Counted from the first letter of the stretch, positions 1 to 8,543 are shown. The stretch: 64,000 nt of DNA from Anabaena sp. WA102 (GCF_001277295.1 NZ_CP011456.1:1798001-1862000); one strand, 5' to 3'. Made by a program: numbers and translations. Notes: a model not told the origin generated them from the sequence alone.

Positions 1-43
1 TGAAGAAAGTTCATCATCCGTAGATCCAGCGATTGATGTCTAA
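1..43 (+). CDS. 3' end of a gas vesicle gene, probably gvpJ (partial)
   Basis: An open frame runs in from the left edge and ends with TAA at 41-43, giving a short Ser/Glu/Asp-rich tail (EESSSSVDPAIDV). The assignment to gvpJ rests only on position: in Anabaena-type clusters gvpJ lies just upstream of gvpK, which starts 95 bases later. Too little protein is present to test this. Confidence 0.35.
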   Translation, partial: EESSSSVDPAIDV

Positions 44-138
44 CCTAAACTATCCAGGCTTGAACTATCTGAAACTCTTGAAACTTTAATAGTCAAATTG
101 CATCAAAGACATTTAAAACTTTAGGTTGCATCATAAAA

Positions 139-606
139 ATGGTTTGCACTCCCGCTGAAAACTTCAATAATTCACTGACCATTGCTTCTAAACCCAAGAA
201 TGAAGCGGGTTTAGCTCCTTTACTTTTGACTGTATTGGAATTGGTGCGTCAGTTGATGGAAGCTCAAGTAATTCGGCGCATGGAAGAGGATTTACTGAGT
301 GAACCTGACTTAGAACGGGCAGCAGACAGTCTGCAAAAGTTAGAAGAACAAATCTTACATTTGTGTGAGATGTTTGAGGTTGACCCGGCAGATTTGAATA
401 TAAATTTGGGAGAGATTGGGACTCTTTTACCATCTTCCGGTTCTTATTATCCAGGTCAACCCAGTAGTCGTCCTTCTGTATTAGAGCTATTAGATCGACT
501 TTTAAATACTGGAATTGTTGTAGATGGTGAGATAGATTTAGGTATCGCTCAAATCGATCTTATTCACGCTAAATTACGTTTAGTTTTGACATCAAAACCA
601 ATGTAA
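139..606 (+). CDS. gvpK: Gas vesicle protein GvpK
   Basis: This 155-residue protein matches the GvpK family, a minor protein needed for gas vesicle assembly in the cytoplasm. Residues 25-95 form the typical helical core (LAPLLLTVLELVRQLMEAQV, then a Leu/Glu-rich coiled stretch around LERAADSLQKLEEQI). Residues 110-150 (SVLELLDRLLNTGIVVDGEI and IDLIHAKLRLVL) resemble the amphipathic repeat of the main shell protein GvpA, as is usual in GvpK. It is followed by gvpF after 46 bases on the same strand, so the two are probably co-transcribed. Length is normal and no defect is visible. Confidence 0.93.
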   Translation: MVCTPAENFNNSLTIASKPKNEAGLAPLLLTVLELVRQLMEAQVIRRMEEDLLSEPDLERAADSLQKLEEQILHLCEMFEVDPADLNINLGEIGTLLPSSGSYYPGQPSSRPSVLELLDRLLNTGIVVDGEIDLGIAQIDLIHAKLRLVLTSKPM

Positions 607-652
607 TCCCAATTTATCAATCATAAATTTAGGTTTAATTTATTCACGGCTT

Positions 653-1390
653 ATGAGTATTCCTCTTTATTTGTACGGCATTTTTCCAAATACAATTCCT
701 GAAACTCTTGAGCTTGAAGGATTGGATAAGCAACCTGTTCATAGTCAAGTAGTTGATGAGTTTTGTTTCTTATATTCAGAGGCTCGTCAAGAAAAATATT
801 TGGCTTCTCGCCGTAATTTGTTAACTCATGAAAAAGTTTTAGAACAAACAATGCATGCGGGTTTTCGTGTTCTTCTCCCCCTGCGGTTTGGATTAGTGGT
901 TAAAGATTGGGAAACCATCATGAGTCAATTGATTAATCCCCATAAAGATCAATTGAATCAGTTGTTTCAAAAATTGGCAGGCAAAAGAGAGGTAAGCATT
1001 AAAATTTTCTGGGATGCTAAAGCGGAATTACAAACCATGATGGAGTCTCATCAGGATTTGAAGCAGCAGCGCGACAACATGGAAGGCAAAAAGTTGAGTA
1101 TGGAGGAAGTCATCCAAATTGGACAATTAATTGAAATTAATCTCCTAGCCCGCAAACAAGCTGTAATTGAAGTTTTCTCTCAGGAGCTAAATCCTTTCGC
1201 TCAGGAGATTGTAGTCAGTGAGCCTATGACGGAAGAAATGATTTACAATGCAGCCTTTTTGATTCCTTGGGAAAGTGAATCTGAATTTAGCGAACGTGTT
1301 GAAGTGATTGATCAGAAATTTGGCGATCGCTTACGTATTCGCTACAACAATTTTACTGCTCCCTACACATTTGCCCAGCTTGATTCATAG
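653..1390 (+). CDS. gvpF: Gas vesicle protein GvpF (GvpF/L family)
   Basis: This 245-residue protein belongs to the GvpF/GvpL family, accessory proteins thought to contact GvpA during nucleation of the vesicle. Family hallmarks are the N-terminal strand with YLYGIFP, the central PLRFGLVVKDWETI stretch after a glycine turn, the long charged helix near residues 110-170, and the C-terminal RLRIRYNNFTAPYTFAQL ending. It lies between gvpK and gvpG and ends 11 bases before gvpG. A second, shorter member of the same family is at 2624 (gvpW). Confidence 0.92.
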   Translation: MSIPLYLYGIFPNTIPETLELEGLDKQPVHSQVVDEFCFLYSEARQEKYLASRRNLLTHEKVLEQTMHAGFRVLLPLRFGLVVKDWETIMSQLINPHKDQLNQLFQKLAGKREVSIKIFWDAKAELQTMMESHQDLKQQRDNMEGKKLSMEEVIQIGQLIEINLLARKQAVIEVFSQELNPFAQEIVVSEPMTEEMIYNAAFLIPWESESEFSERVEVIDQKFGDRLRIRYNNFTAPYTFAQLDS

Positions 1391-1401
1391 GAGTTATTAC
1401 G

Positions 1402-1761
1402 ATGCTGACGAAACTGTTACTACTGCCCATCATGGGTCCTCTGAATGGAGTTGTCTGGATTGCAGAGCAAATCCAAGAGCGGACTAACACTGAATTTGAT
1501 GCCCAAGAAAATTTGCATAAACAATTATTAAGCTTGCAACTTTCCTTTGATATTGGCGAAATTGGTGAGGAAGAATTCGAGATTCAAGAAGAAGAGATTC
1601 TTTTAAAAATTCAAGCATTAGAAGAGGAAGCACGCTTGGAACTAGAAGCTGAACAAGAGGAAGCACGCTTAGAATTAGAAGCTGAACAGGAAGACTTTGA
1701 ATATCCACCTGAATTCACAGCAGAAGTTAATAAGGATCAACATCTCGTCTTGTTACCTTAG
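1402..1761 (+). CDS. gvpG: Gas vesicle protein GvpG
   Basis: This 119-residue protein begins with the GvpG signature LLLLPIMGPLNGVVWIAEQI, followed by a helical, very acidic coiled-coil segment (residues 30-95). GvpG is a small accessory protein of gas vesicle assembly. A GGAG ribosome-binding site lies just before the start. The acidic tail holds an 11-residue direct duplication, EEARLELEAEQ twice, matching a 33-base tandem duplication at 1624-1689. Many GvpG proteins are shorter (about 80-90 residues); the extra length is in this acidic tail. Confidence 0.9.
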   Translation: MLTKLLLLPIMGPLNGVVWIAEQIQERTNTEFDAQENLHKQLLSLQLSFDIGEIGEEEFEIQEEEILLKIQALEEEARLELEAEQEEARLELEAEQEDFEYPPEFTAEVNKDQHLVLLP

Positions 1762-2007
1762 GATTGATGGGCGCAAGTAAGCCACCTCTTTTTATCTTCA
1801 AAACCCTTAGAAAACGGTAATTGGGAATTATCCTATAGGAATCCTATTTGATTGTTGAAAAATTGAGAAAGTCCAAGCCTTTCCTGATCGGTGTTACAAT
1901 CTAAGTATATTGAGTAAAATTCAAATAGGATGGCTATATAACTAGTACCGCAGGGCGGAAGTCAAAAGTCAAAAGTCAAAAGTCAAAACTAATATACAGT
2001 AGGCTTT

Positions 2008-2055
2008 TTAGCGATTAAGAATGGTTGGTTTATTTACGCCGTGCTGTAATAGTAC
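2008..2055. repeat. Dispersed repeat end (also at 26127-26171)
   Basis: The segment containing GATTAAGAATGGTTGGTTTA and ending in a GTGCTGTAATAGTAC-like motif recurs at 26127-26171 with a few changes. It is probably one end of a small non-autonomous element lying between gvpG and gvpV. The other end may be near ACTAGTACCG at 1941-1950, which is weakly inverted to it. A heptameric GTCAAAA repeat lies at 1963-1990. Confidence 0.5.
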
Positions 2056-2083
2056 AATGTTTAGATGAAGTTTAAGTTTATCA

Positions 2084-2105
2084 TAAAAAACCCGCTTTCG
2101 CGGGT
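2084..2105 (-). terminator. Rho-independent terminator after gvpV
   Basis: Read on the minus strand, the stem CCCGC/GCGGG with an AAA loop is followed by a run of T (GCGGGTTTTTT). It lies 53 bases past the gvpV stop codon, so it probably ends the gvpV transcript. Confidence 0.75.
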
Positions 2106-2157
2106 CAAATGTGGAAAATGTGTTCATATTTTGCCAAATTTATCAAGATTTGAGATA

Positions 2158-2475
2158 TTAATATTCAACCTCAAAAGTTTGGTAATTATTCGACTCAACA
2201 AAAATATTTGAACGCACTATATTTTGAGCAGTATTTGAGTGAGGTTGACGCAATTTATGAATCGTTTTTTCTGTCGCTTCTATCTGTTCATTGAGGATAT
2301 CTAAGCGTTGTTGAAGTAAACCCATTCGTTCTTTAATAGAATACATATCTCGCTGAATACGTTGTTTCTCCGTCACCATTTTATAAAGATCCAATTGACT
2401 TGATGCATCAGACTTAGGCCGAGGCATTGTGCTAATTTTAGCTCTGCTAATACTGCGATTACTAATTGTTTTCAT
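2158..2475 (-). CDS. gvpV: Gas vesicle protein GvpV
   Basis: This 105-residue protein resembles GvpV, an accessory protein known mainly from cyanobacterial gas vesicle clusters. The core is the segment ISTMPRPKSDASSQLDLYKM, followed by a Gln/Arg-rich coiled coil (RIQRDMYSIKERMGLLQQRL, then DILNEQIEATEKTI). A longer reading frame begins at 2568, but the ATG at 2475 is preferred because AGG lies about 9 bases before it and the family homology begins right after it. The gene is on the opposite strand to gvpKFG and divergent from gvpW. A terminator follows at 2084-2105. Confidence 0.82.
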   Translation of the reverse strand: MKTISNRSISRAKISTMPRPKSDASSQLDLYKMVTEKQRIQRDMYSIKERMGLLQQRLDILNEQIEATEKTIHKLRQPHSNTAQNIVRSNIFVESNNYQTFEVEY

Positions 2476-2623
2476 GAAAAATACCTGAATATTTTTTATC
2501 ATTATAACCAAGTTTTTGTAATTGTAAATCCCCAAATTATCTGGAAAAAATTTATCTCTTACTTCCATGAATATGAACTTTAGGTACTTCGTAACAGCAA
2601 ATATTTTTATCTAGGTGAAATAT

Positions 2624-3304
2624 ATGGAATTAGAAAATCTCTACACTTATGCTTTTTTGGAAATACCTAGCTCTCCCTTGATTTTGCCACAGGGTGCTGC
2701 TAATCAAGTAGTGCTAATTAATGGTACTGAACTTGCGGCTATTGTCGAGCCGGGGATATTTTTAGAATCATTCCAAAATAATGATGAAAAAATTATCCAA
2801 ATGGCTTTACATCATGATCGAGTAATTTGTGAACTTTTTCAACAGATTACAGTTTTACCCTTGCGGTTTGGAACTTATTTTACTTCTACAAATAATCTGC
2901 TAACCCATTTAAAATCCCATGAAAAAGAATATCAGAATAAGCTAGAAAAGATCAATGGTAAAAACGAATTTACTTTAAAATTGATCCCACGAATGATAGA
3001 AGAAATAGTACCATCTGAAGGGGGAGGTAAGGATTATTTCTTAGCTAAAAAGCAACGCTATCAAAACCAAAACAACTTTAGTATTGCTCAAGCAGCAGAA
3101 AAACAAAATCTTATTGATTTAATCACCAAAGTTAATCAATTACCCGTTGTTGTTCAAGAACAAGAGGAACAAATACAGATTTACCTCTTAGTTAGTTGTC
3201 AAGATAAGACCTTACTTTTAGAACAGTTTTTAACCTGGCAGAAAGCTTGTCCAAAGTGGGATCTACTTTTAGGAGATTGTCTTCCTCCTTACCACTTTAT
3301 TTAG
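2624..3304 (+). CDS. gvpW: Gas vesicle protein GvpW (GvpF/L family)
   Basis: This protein of about 226 residues is a second GvpF/L-family member. It shows the N-terminal YTYAFLEIP strand, the central TVLPLRFGTYF motif matching PLRFG in gvpF, and a C-terminal WDLLLGDCLPPYHF ending. In cyanobacteria such a distant GvpF/L paralogue next to gvpV is named GvpW. A GTG at 2615 is in frame, but the ATG at 2624 is favoured because AGGTG at 2613-2617 sits as its ribosome-binding site. The gene ends 13 bases before an IS630 relic. Confidence 0.82.
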   Translation: MELENLYTYAFLEIPSSPLILPQGAANQVVLINGTELAAIVEPGIFLESFQNNDEKIIQMALHHDRVICELFQQITVLPLRFGTYFTSTNNLLTHLKSHEKEYQNKLEKINGKNEFTLKLIPRMIEEIVPSEGGGKDYFLAKKQRYQNQNNFSIAQAAEKQNLIDLITKVNQLPVVVQEQEEQIQIYLLVSCQDKTLLLEQFLTWQKACPKWDLLLGDCLPPYHFI

Positions 3305-3317
3305 TGATTATTTATTA

Positions 3318-3797
3318 AGTAAGTCGGCGCAAAGAAACCAAACTATGTAAAGATAAGTAAATACGGAAAATAAATCTACTGAGGTGATTAAAATATGGGC
3401 GCTCGTTTAAGGGTATTTTTAACTCGTGAGCAAGATAAAACCCTGTTTGAACCTAAGAACAAGGGATTTGCCGCAAAAAGTCAAAGATACAGCCGAGGTA
3501 ATTAGGTTAAATTCAGATAGTTGGTATGTAGAAAAAATAGCTGCTCATTTATATCTTCTTTCTGCCCAAATATTGCTCTGAAATGAATCCAATGGAATTG
3601 GAATGGCAGCATCTCAAAAAAGATGAACTATCGGGACAAATGTTTGAGGACGAGTAATACGATTGCTTATGCCGTAATGAATGGGGTTAAAGCCAGGGGA
3701 GAAAAAGCACAATACAGTACAAAACGTATTAAATTCAACAAACATACTCCTTCTTAACTTTTCCTTACATAGTTATAAACTTTTCCGCCGACCTACT
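3318..3797 (+). mobile_element. IS630-family insertion sequence relic
   Basis: A 480-bp element is bounded by TA dinucleotides (3316-3317 and 3798-3799), as expected of IS630/Tc1-type insertion. The ends are inverted: AGTAAGTCGGCG on the left and AGTAGGTCGGCG read inward from the right, and both then carry a degenerate AACTATGTAAGGA-like motif. Inside are two pieces of transposase: the N-terminus from 3395 (MGARLRVFLTREQDKTLFE) and a C-terminal piece near 3580-3757 (NPMELEWQHLKKDELSGQMF, then YAVMNGVKARGEK), with the catalytic middle deleted and frames broken. It cannot encode a working transposase. Its left end resembles the 126-bp MITEs elsewhere in the window. Confidence 0.85.
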
Positions 3798-3827
3798 TAG
3801 TCTTTTCGTTAATTTTTTAACTTTATT

Positions 3828-5705
3828 ATGAACCAGTACGACTCACTTAATTTGGTCATGTTTAGCGGCAAAGGTGGAGTTGGCAAAACTACCACTTCTT
3901 GCAGTTTTGCTCGTTATTGGGCAAAACAGTTCCCAGAAGAAACAATTTTGTTACTTTCTACAGATCCGGCACATTCTTTAGGAGATGTATTACTGACAGA
4001 AGTGAAAGATTATGCTTCACCATTAACAGATTTGCCTAATTTGAGTGTTCAGGCTTTAGATGCTGAAAAACTGCTCTTAGAATTTAAGGCCAAATATAGC
4101 GAATTTTTAGAACTACTGGTTGAGCGGGGAAGTCTAGCAGACGGACAAGATTTAGCCCCAGTTTGGGATTTGAACTGGCCTGGTTTAAATGAATTAATGG
4201 GGTTACTAGAAATCCAACGTCTACTGTCTGAAAAAAAAGTAGATCGCATAGTAGTTGATATGGCTCCTTCTGGTCATACCTTAAACCTATTGCGATTGAA
4301 AGATTTCTTAGATGTGATTTTAAATTCATTAGAGTTATTCCAAAAAAAGCATCAGGTGATCACAGAAACTTTGACCAGAAAAAACTATACTCTTGATGAA
4401 GTTGATGACTTTTTGGCTGATCTAAAATTTCAATTAGCAGAAGGGAGACGACTGCTACAGGATAATCAATTTACAGGTTGTATAGTTGTCGCCATTTCCG
4501 AACCTATGTGTTTTGCCGAAACCGAGCGATTCATAGAAAGTTTAAAAAACCTAGATGTTCCCTATGCGGGAATAATAATCAATCGAATCTTGGCAAATTC
4601 AGATACAGAGCTAGACCGCTATGCAGAACAGCAAAACTTCATCAATAAATTCCTCAAAATTTCCCCAAATAAACCCGTTTTCATAGTACCACAACAGCAA
4701 TTCCCACCTTTAGGTGGGTTAGCATTAGATAATCTAGCAGGACAAATTCAAAATATTGATCAAGTGGAACTCGCTTCTCCACCACCAATTCAATGGCCGA
4801 CTAAAATTCTACCTAGCTTTACTGATTTTGTAGCTGAAGGCTGTCAATTGATTGTTGTCGGTGGCAAAGGAGGAGTTGGTAAAACCACAGTGTCAGCAGC
4901 CATGGCCTGGGCTTTTGCTAATCGTTATCCTGATAAAAACATTCGCGTAATTTCCATAGATCCTGCTCATTCCTTGGGAGATGCTTTTGGTGAAAAATTA
5001 GGACATGAACCAAAATTATTAGCTCCCAATTTAAGTGGACAGGAAATCAATGCTGAGAAAATATTAGATCAATTTCGTGCCGATTATCTTTGGGAATTGG
5101 CGGATATGATTAGTGGTGAAGGAACAGAAGCAGACGCAACAATAAATATTGCCTATCTTCCAGAGGCTTGGCGGCAGATTATGTCTCAAGCTTTACCAGG
5201 TATTGATGAGATGCTATCTCTAATCACCATCATGGATTTATTAGACAGCAACCAGCAAGATTTGATTATTCTAGATACAGCACCCACAGGTCATCTTCTG
5301 CAATTTTTGGAAATGCCAACTGCATTAGGAGATTGGTTATCTTGGATATTTAAGTTATGGATGAAATATCAGAATGTCTTGGGTCGAGTTGATTTCATTG
5401 GGCGGTTGCGAAGTCTGCGCCAACAAGTGGTTAAAGCTCAGAAGAAATTAAAAAACCCAAAGCATACCCAATTTGTGGGTGTAATTCAGGGAGAAGCGGC
5501 AATTATAGCTGAACATATTCGCTTAACAGAATCTCTAAAAACCATAGGAATTCAACAGCGTTATGTGGTACAAAATCGCTACACTCAAGATGTAGAGATT
5601 GAGAGCAGCTTGTTTTCACAACAAACAATTGTTCGCTTACCTAAGTTACCCAGATCTGTCGAACCTATTGCCAGAATTCAAGGTGCCGCCAATCTTTTAT
5701 TTTAA
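3828..5705 (+). CDS. Double-domain ArsA/Get3-like ATPase next to gas vesicle genes
   Basis: This 625-residue protein is a tandem duplication of the ArsA/GET3 SIMIBI ATPase fold. Each half has a deviant Walker A motif (FSGKGGVGKTTTS at about residue 13 and VVGGKGGVGKTTVS at about 343), an STDPAHSLGD or SIDPAHSLGD switch I motif, and a switch II motif (PSGHTLNLL and PTGHLLQFL). Both signature lysines of each P-loop are present, so both sites look active. Family members power arsenite efflux or insert tail-anchored membrane proteins. No arsB/arsR is nearby and no ArsA metal-binding Cys cluster is evident, so arsenite transport is not supported. It lies after gvpW and 58 bases before the AAA ATPase, which suggests a role with gas vesicles or membranes; this is inference. 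Confidence 0.8.
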   Translation: MNQYDSLNLVMFSGKGGVGKTTTSCSFARYWAKQFPEETILLLSTDPAHSLGDVLLTEVKDYASPLTDLPNLSVQALDAEKLLLEFKAKYSEFLELLVERGSLADGQDLAPVWDLNWPGLNELMGLLEIQRLLSEKKVDRIVVDMAPSGHTLNLLRLKDFLDVILNSLELFQKKHQVITETLTRKNYTLDEVDDFLADLKFQLAEGRRLLQDNQFTGCIVVAISEPMCFAETERFIESLKNLDVPYAGIIINRILANSDTELDRYAEQQNFINKFLKISPNKPVFIVPQQQFPPLGGLALDNLAGQIQNIDQVELASPPPIQWPTKILPSFTDFVAEGCQLIVVGGKGGVGKTTVSAAMAWAFANRYPDKNIRVISIDPAHSLGDAFGEKLGHEPKLLAPNLSGQEINAEKILDQFRADYLWELADMISGEGTEADATINIAYLPEAWRQIMSQALPGIDEMLSLITIMDLLDSNQQDLIILDTAPTGHLLQFLEMPTALGDWLSWIFKLWMKYQNVLGRVDFIGRLRSLRQQVVKAQKKLKNPKHTQFVGVIQGEAAIIAEHIRLTESLKTIGIQQRYVVQNRYTQDVEIESSLFSQQTIVRLPKLPRSVEPIARIQGAANLLF

Positions 5706-5763
5706 GTGGATAATGTAGCCAAGAAAAAATGGTTTTTTTAGAGTCAATTTTTGGAGGAATCTG

Positions 5764-7617
5764 ATGAGTGATTTATTCAAGGGATTTGAGCAGTTACTAG
5801 AACTAGTAAAAACTCTGGAAGAAAAAGCAGAAAACGGAGAAATCAAGACCAATGTCCAGTTTAACTCCCGACCCCTAAGCAGTATTCCCAGAACAGGAAA
5901 TATCCCACGTACCAGTAATATGGGGGTTAATATGGGTAACATGGGTAATGACGTGGGTACAAGTCGGATGAACACTCAATCCCCCCCAGCTTCTGGTGCA
6001 GGTCCATCAGATCCAGTCGTCCACCCCGATCCTACTTCAGGTATTGCTCTTAAAGATATCGGTGGACTGAGCGAAATTCTTAAAGAACTCAAGGAACTGA
6101 TTGCTATTCCTTTAAAACGCCCTGACCTACTGGCTAAATTAGGACTAGAACCCACCCATGGCGTATTATTAGTTGGTCCGCCAGGAACGGGCAAAACCCT
6201 CACCGCCCGGGCTTTAGCTGAAGAACTGGGCGTTAACTACATTGCCATTGTTGGTCCAGAAGTCATCAGTAAATATTACGGTGAAGCGGAACAAAGACTG
6301 CGCGGTATCTTTGAAAAAGCCGCCAAAAATGCTCCCTGTATTATTTTTATTGATGAAATTGATAGCCTCGCCCCAGACCGTAGTGCCGTAGAAGGGGAAG
6401 TTGAAAAGCGTCTGGTTGCCCAATTATTAGGCTTGATGGATGGTTTTTCCCATAGCCCAGGGGTGATTGTTCTCGCGGCTACAAACCGCCCTGACCACCT
6501 TGACCCAGCCCTGCGACGACCGGGAAGATTTGACCGAGAAGTGCAGTTTCGCATTCCTGACATCAACGGCCGCAAAGAAATTCTGCAAATTCTCACCCGC
6601 CCCATGCCCTTGGATAATACGGTTGACCTGGATTTTATCGCCGAGCGGGCGGTGGGATTTGTGGGGGCTGATTTGAAGGCCGTTTGTCAAAAAGCCGCTT
6701 ATACCGCCCTCCGTCGTCAAGTTCCTTCCATAGAAGTGGAAGCTCCAGAAAACATGACGGTTAATCAAACTGATTTTTTACAAGGGCTAAAGGAAATCAA
6801 GCCGGCTGTACTTCGCAGCGTTGAAGTTGAAGTTCCTCAAGTGGCGTGGGACGATATTGGTGGTTTAGAAACGATTAAACAAACCTTGCGAGAATCAGTA
6901 GAAGGGGCGTTGCTTTATCCAGAACTTTACCTCCAAACCAAAGCCGTAGCTCCCAAGGGGATTTTGCTATGGGGACCACCGGGAACTGGCAAAACTCTAT
7001 TAGCAAAGGCTGTGGCTTCCCAGGCCAGGGCTAATTTTATTGGTGTCAATGGACCAGAGTTGCTTACCCGTTGGGTAGGTGCTAGTGAGCAAGCGGTACG
7101 GGAATTATTTGCTAAGGCGCGACAAGCAGAACCCTGTGTCATATTCATTGATGAAATTGATACCTTAGCTCCAGCACGGGGAACTTACAGCGGTGATTCT
7201 GGTGTGAGTAACCGGGTAGTGGGGCAATTACTTACTGAGTTGGATGGTGTAGAGGCTGGTGCAAGTATTCTGGTCATTGGGGCTACAAACCGTCCTGATG
7301 CTCTTGATTCTGCTTTATTACGGGCAGGAAGGTTGGATTTACAACTTAAGGTAGATTTACCTGATTTAGCTAGTCGTTTAGATATTTTGCAAGTGTATAC
7401 TCAGGGACGACCATTGTTAGATGTAAATTTAACCTATTGGTCTGAAGTCACGGAAGGCTGGAATGGTGCAGATTTAGTATTACTATCCAATCAAGCTGCT
7501 GTAGAAGCTATTCGCCGTTTTCGATCGCAAGGACAGACAAATCCGGCTGATATCAGGATTACTAATAATGATTTTGAATATTCTTATCAAGTTTTAGTCA
7601 GTCAACGTCATGCTTAA
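5764..7617 (+). CDS. Double-AAA (Cdc48-like) ATPase with unusual N-terminus
   Basis: This 617-residue protein has two classical AAA modules. The first has Walker A GPPGTGKT at about 138-145, Walker B IIFIDEID at about 193-200 and arginine-finger region RRPGRFDREVQF. The second has GPPGTGKT at about 404, VIFIDEID at about 459 and LLRAGRLDLQLKV. The order matches Cdc48/VAT unfoldases, but the usual double-psi barrel N-domain is missing. Instead residues 1-30 form one amphipathic helix (LFKGFEQLLELVKTLEEKAE), then a Ser/Gly/Met/Asn-rich linker to about residue 90. A strong GGAGG site precedes the ATG. It probably forms an operon with the ArsA-like gene; the substrate is unknown. A remodelling role in gas vesicle assembly is a positional guess. 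Confidence 0.85.
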   Translation: MSDLFKGFEQLLELVKTLEEKAENGEIKTNVQFNSRPLSSIPRTGNIPRTSNMGVNMGNMGNDVGTSRMNTQSPPASGAGPSDPVVHPDPTSGIALKDIGGLSEILKELKELIAIPLKRPDLLAKLGLEPTHGVLLVGPPGTGKTLTARALAEELGVNYIAIVGPEVISKYYGEAEQRLRGIFEKAAKNAPCIIFIDEIDSLAPDRSAVEGEVEKRLVAQLLGLMDGFSHSPGVIVLAATNRPDHLDPALRRPGRFDREVQFRIPDINGRKEILQILTRPMPLDNTVDLDFIAERAVGFVGADLKAVCQKAAYTALRRQVPSIEVEAPENMTVNQTDFLQGLKEIKPAVLRSVEVEVPQVAWDDIGGLETIKQTLRESVEGALLYPELYLQTKAVAPKGILLWGPPGTGKTLLAKAVASQARANFIGVNGPELLTRWVGASEQAVRELFAKARQAEPCVIFIDEIDTLAPARGTYSGDSGVSNRVVGQLLTELDGVEAGASILVIGATNRPDALDSALLRAGRLDLQLKVDLPDLASRLDILQVYTQGRPLLDVNLTYWSEVTEGWNGADLVLLSNQAAVEAIRRFRSQGQTNPADIRITNNDFEYSYQVLVSQRHA

Positions 7618-7789
7618 TTAGATTCTCTCTGTTACCCTCGGCTGCAAGGAATTTGTCCGGGGGTCGGAAAACATAAAAAAGTAAGTGCAATGGCAATACT
7701 ACTGGTACTTGTTTTCAGCGTTGCTACAACTGGATAGAATCGTTATGAATTGATTTAGCGATCGCTTTACAGCAGTTTCCGATATTATG

Positions 7790-8543
7790 GGGTAAAGACA
7801 CCTTTTTGATTTGGCATTTAACAGGTGGTACAGAAGGCGGTTTGCATATCACTGATGTTACCAACCCACCTTCCGCACCCTAAACTGTCACACAAGGAAA
7901 AATGGTCGTTTGGGGATTTGAGATTGGCGAACTGCTTGCAGCAGCGCTTCGCTATCGCCACCTAAGATTCCAACAATTTTGTATCAAAATTATCATCAAA
8001 GGTATTCAAAAATCCGAAATTACCGATTGTGAAACTGGGGGGTGCGGAATGTCGGTTACAGATAACGGTGGTGTTTATTTTGTCCCTGCTTTTTCTGGGT
8101 TATTTGCACCCTATTGGCGCAATGATGCTAGGGGTGTAATTGTAGGTATGACTAGCTACACAAATAAAGGTCATATTGCCCGTGCGGTGTTAGAAGCTAC
8201 AGCATGGCAGACTCGTGAAGTTTTGGATGCGATGAGAGAAGACGCGCAGGTAAATTTAACCGATTTGAAGGTAGATGGTGGGATGGTGTACAACAACCTG
8301 TTGATGCAGTTTCAAAGTGATGTGTTGGGTGTGCCTGTGATTCGTCCCCAGGTAGCAGAAACTACAGCTTTAGGGGCAGCTTATGCTGCTGGGTTGGCGA
8401 CTGGTTTCTGGAGTAGTCTGGAGGAGTTGTCTGAGAATTGGCTTTTAGATCAGACTTGGGAAGCGAAGATGGATGCTGTGGAGAGGGAAGGTTGTTATCG
8501 GTTGTGGAAGAAAGCTGTTAGTAGGACTTTTGATTGGGTATAA
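7790..8543 (+). pseudogene. glpK: Broken glycerol kinase gene (glpK)
   Basis: Two separated pieces of glycerol kinase remain. The first, about 7790-7882, reads DTFLIWHLTGGTEGGLHITD then ends in a stop. The second, about 8050-8543, reads VTDNGGVYFVPAFSGLFAPY and continues to the normal C-terminus, including VDGGMVYNNLLMQFQ and AETTALGAAYAAGLATGFW. The N-terminal third and the middle (about 150 codons) are missing. The joint contains a small dispersed repeat also found at 62353-62385. The open frame from 7902 is not a real protein start. An enzyme of normal length is about 500 residues, so this copy is dead. Confidence 0.88.

Noticed and set aside
3828..5705. Arsenite efflux ATPase ArsA
   Set aside because: No arsB, arsD or arsR gene near and no clear metal-binding Cys set; the duplicated ATPase fold alone does not show arsenite transport.
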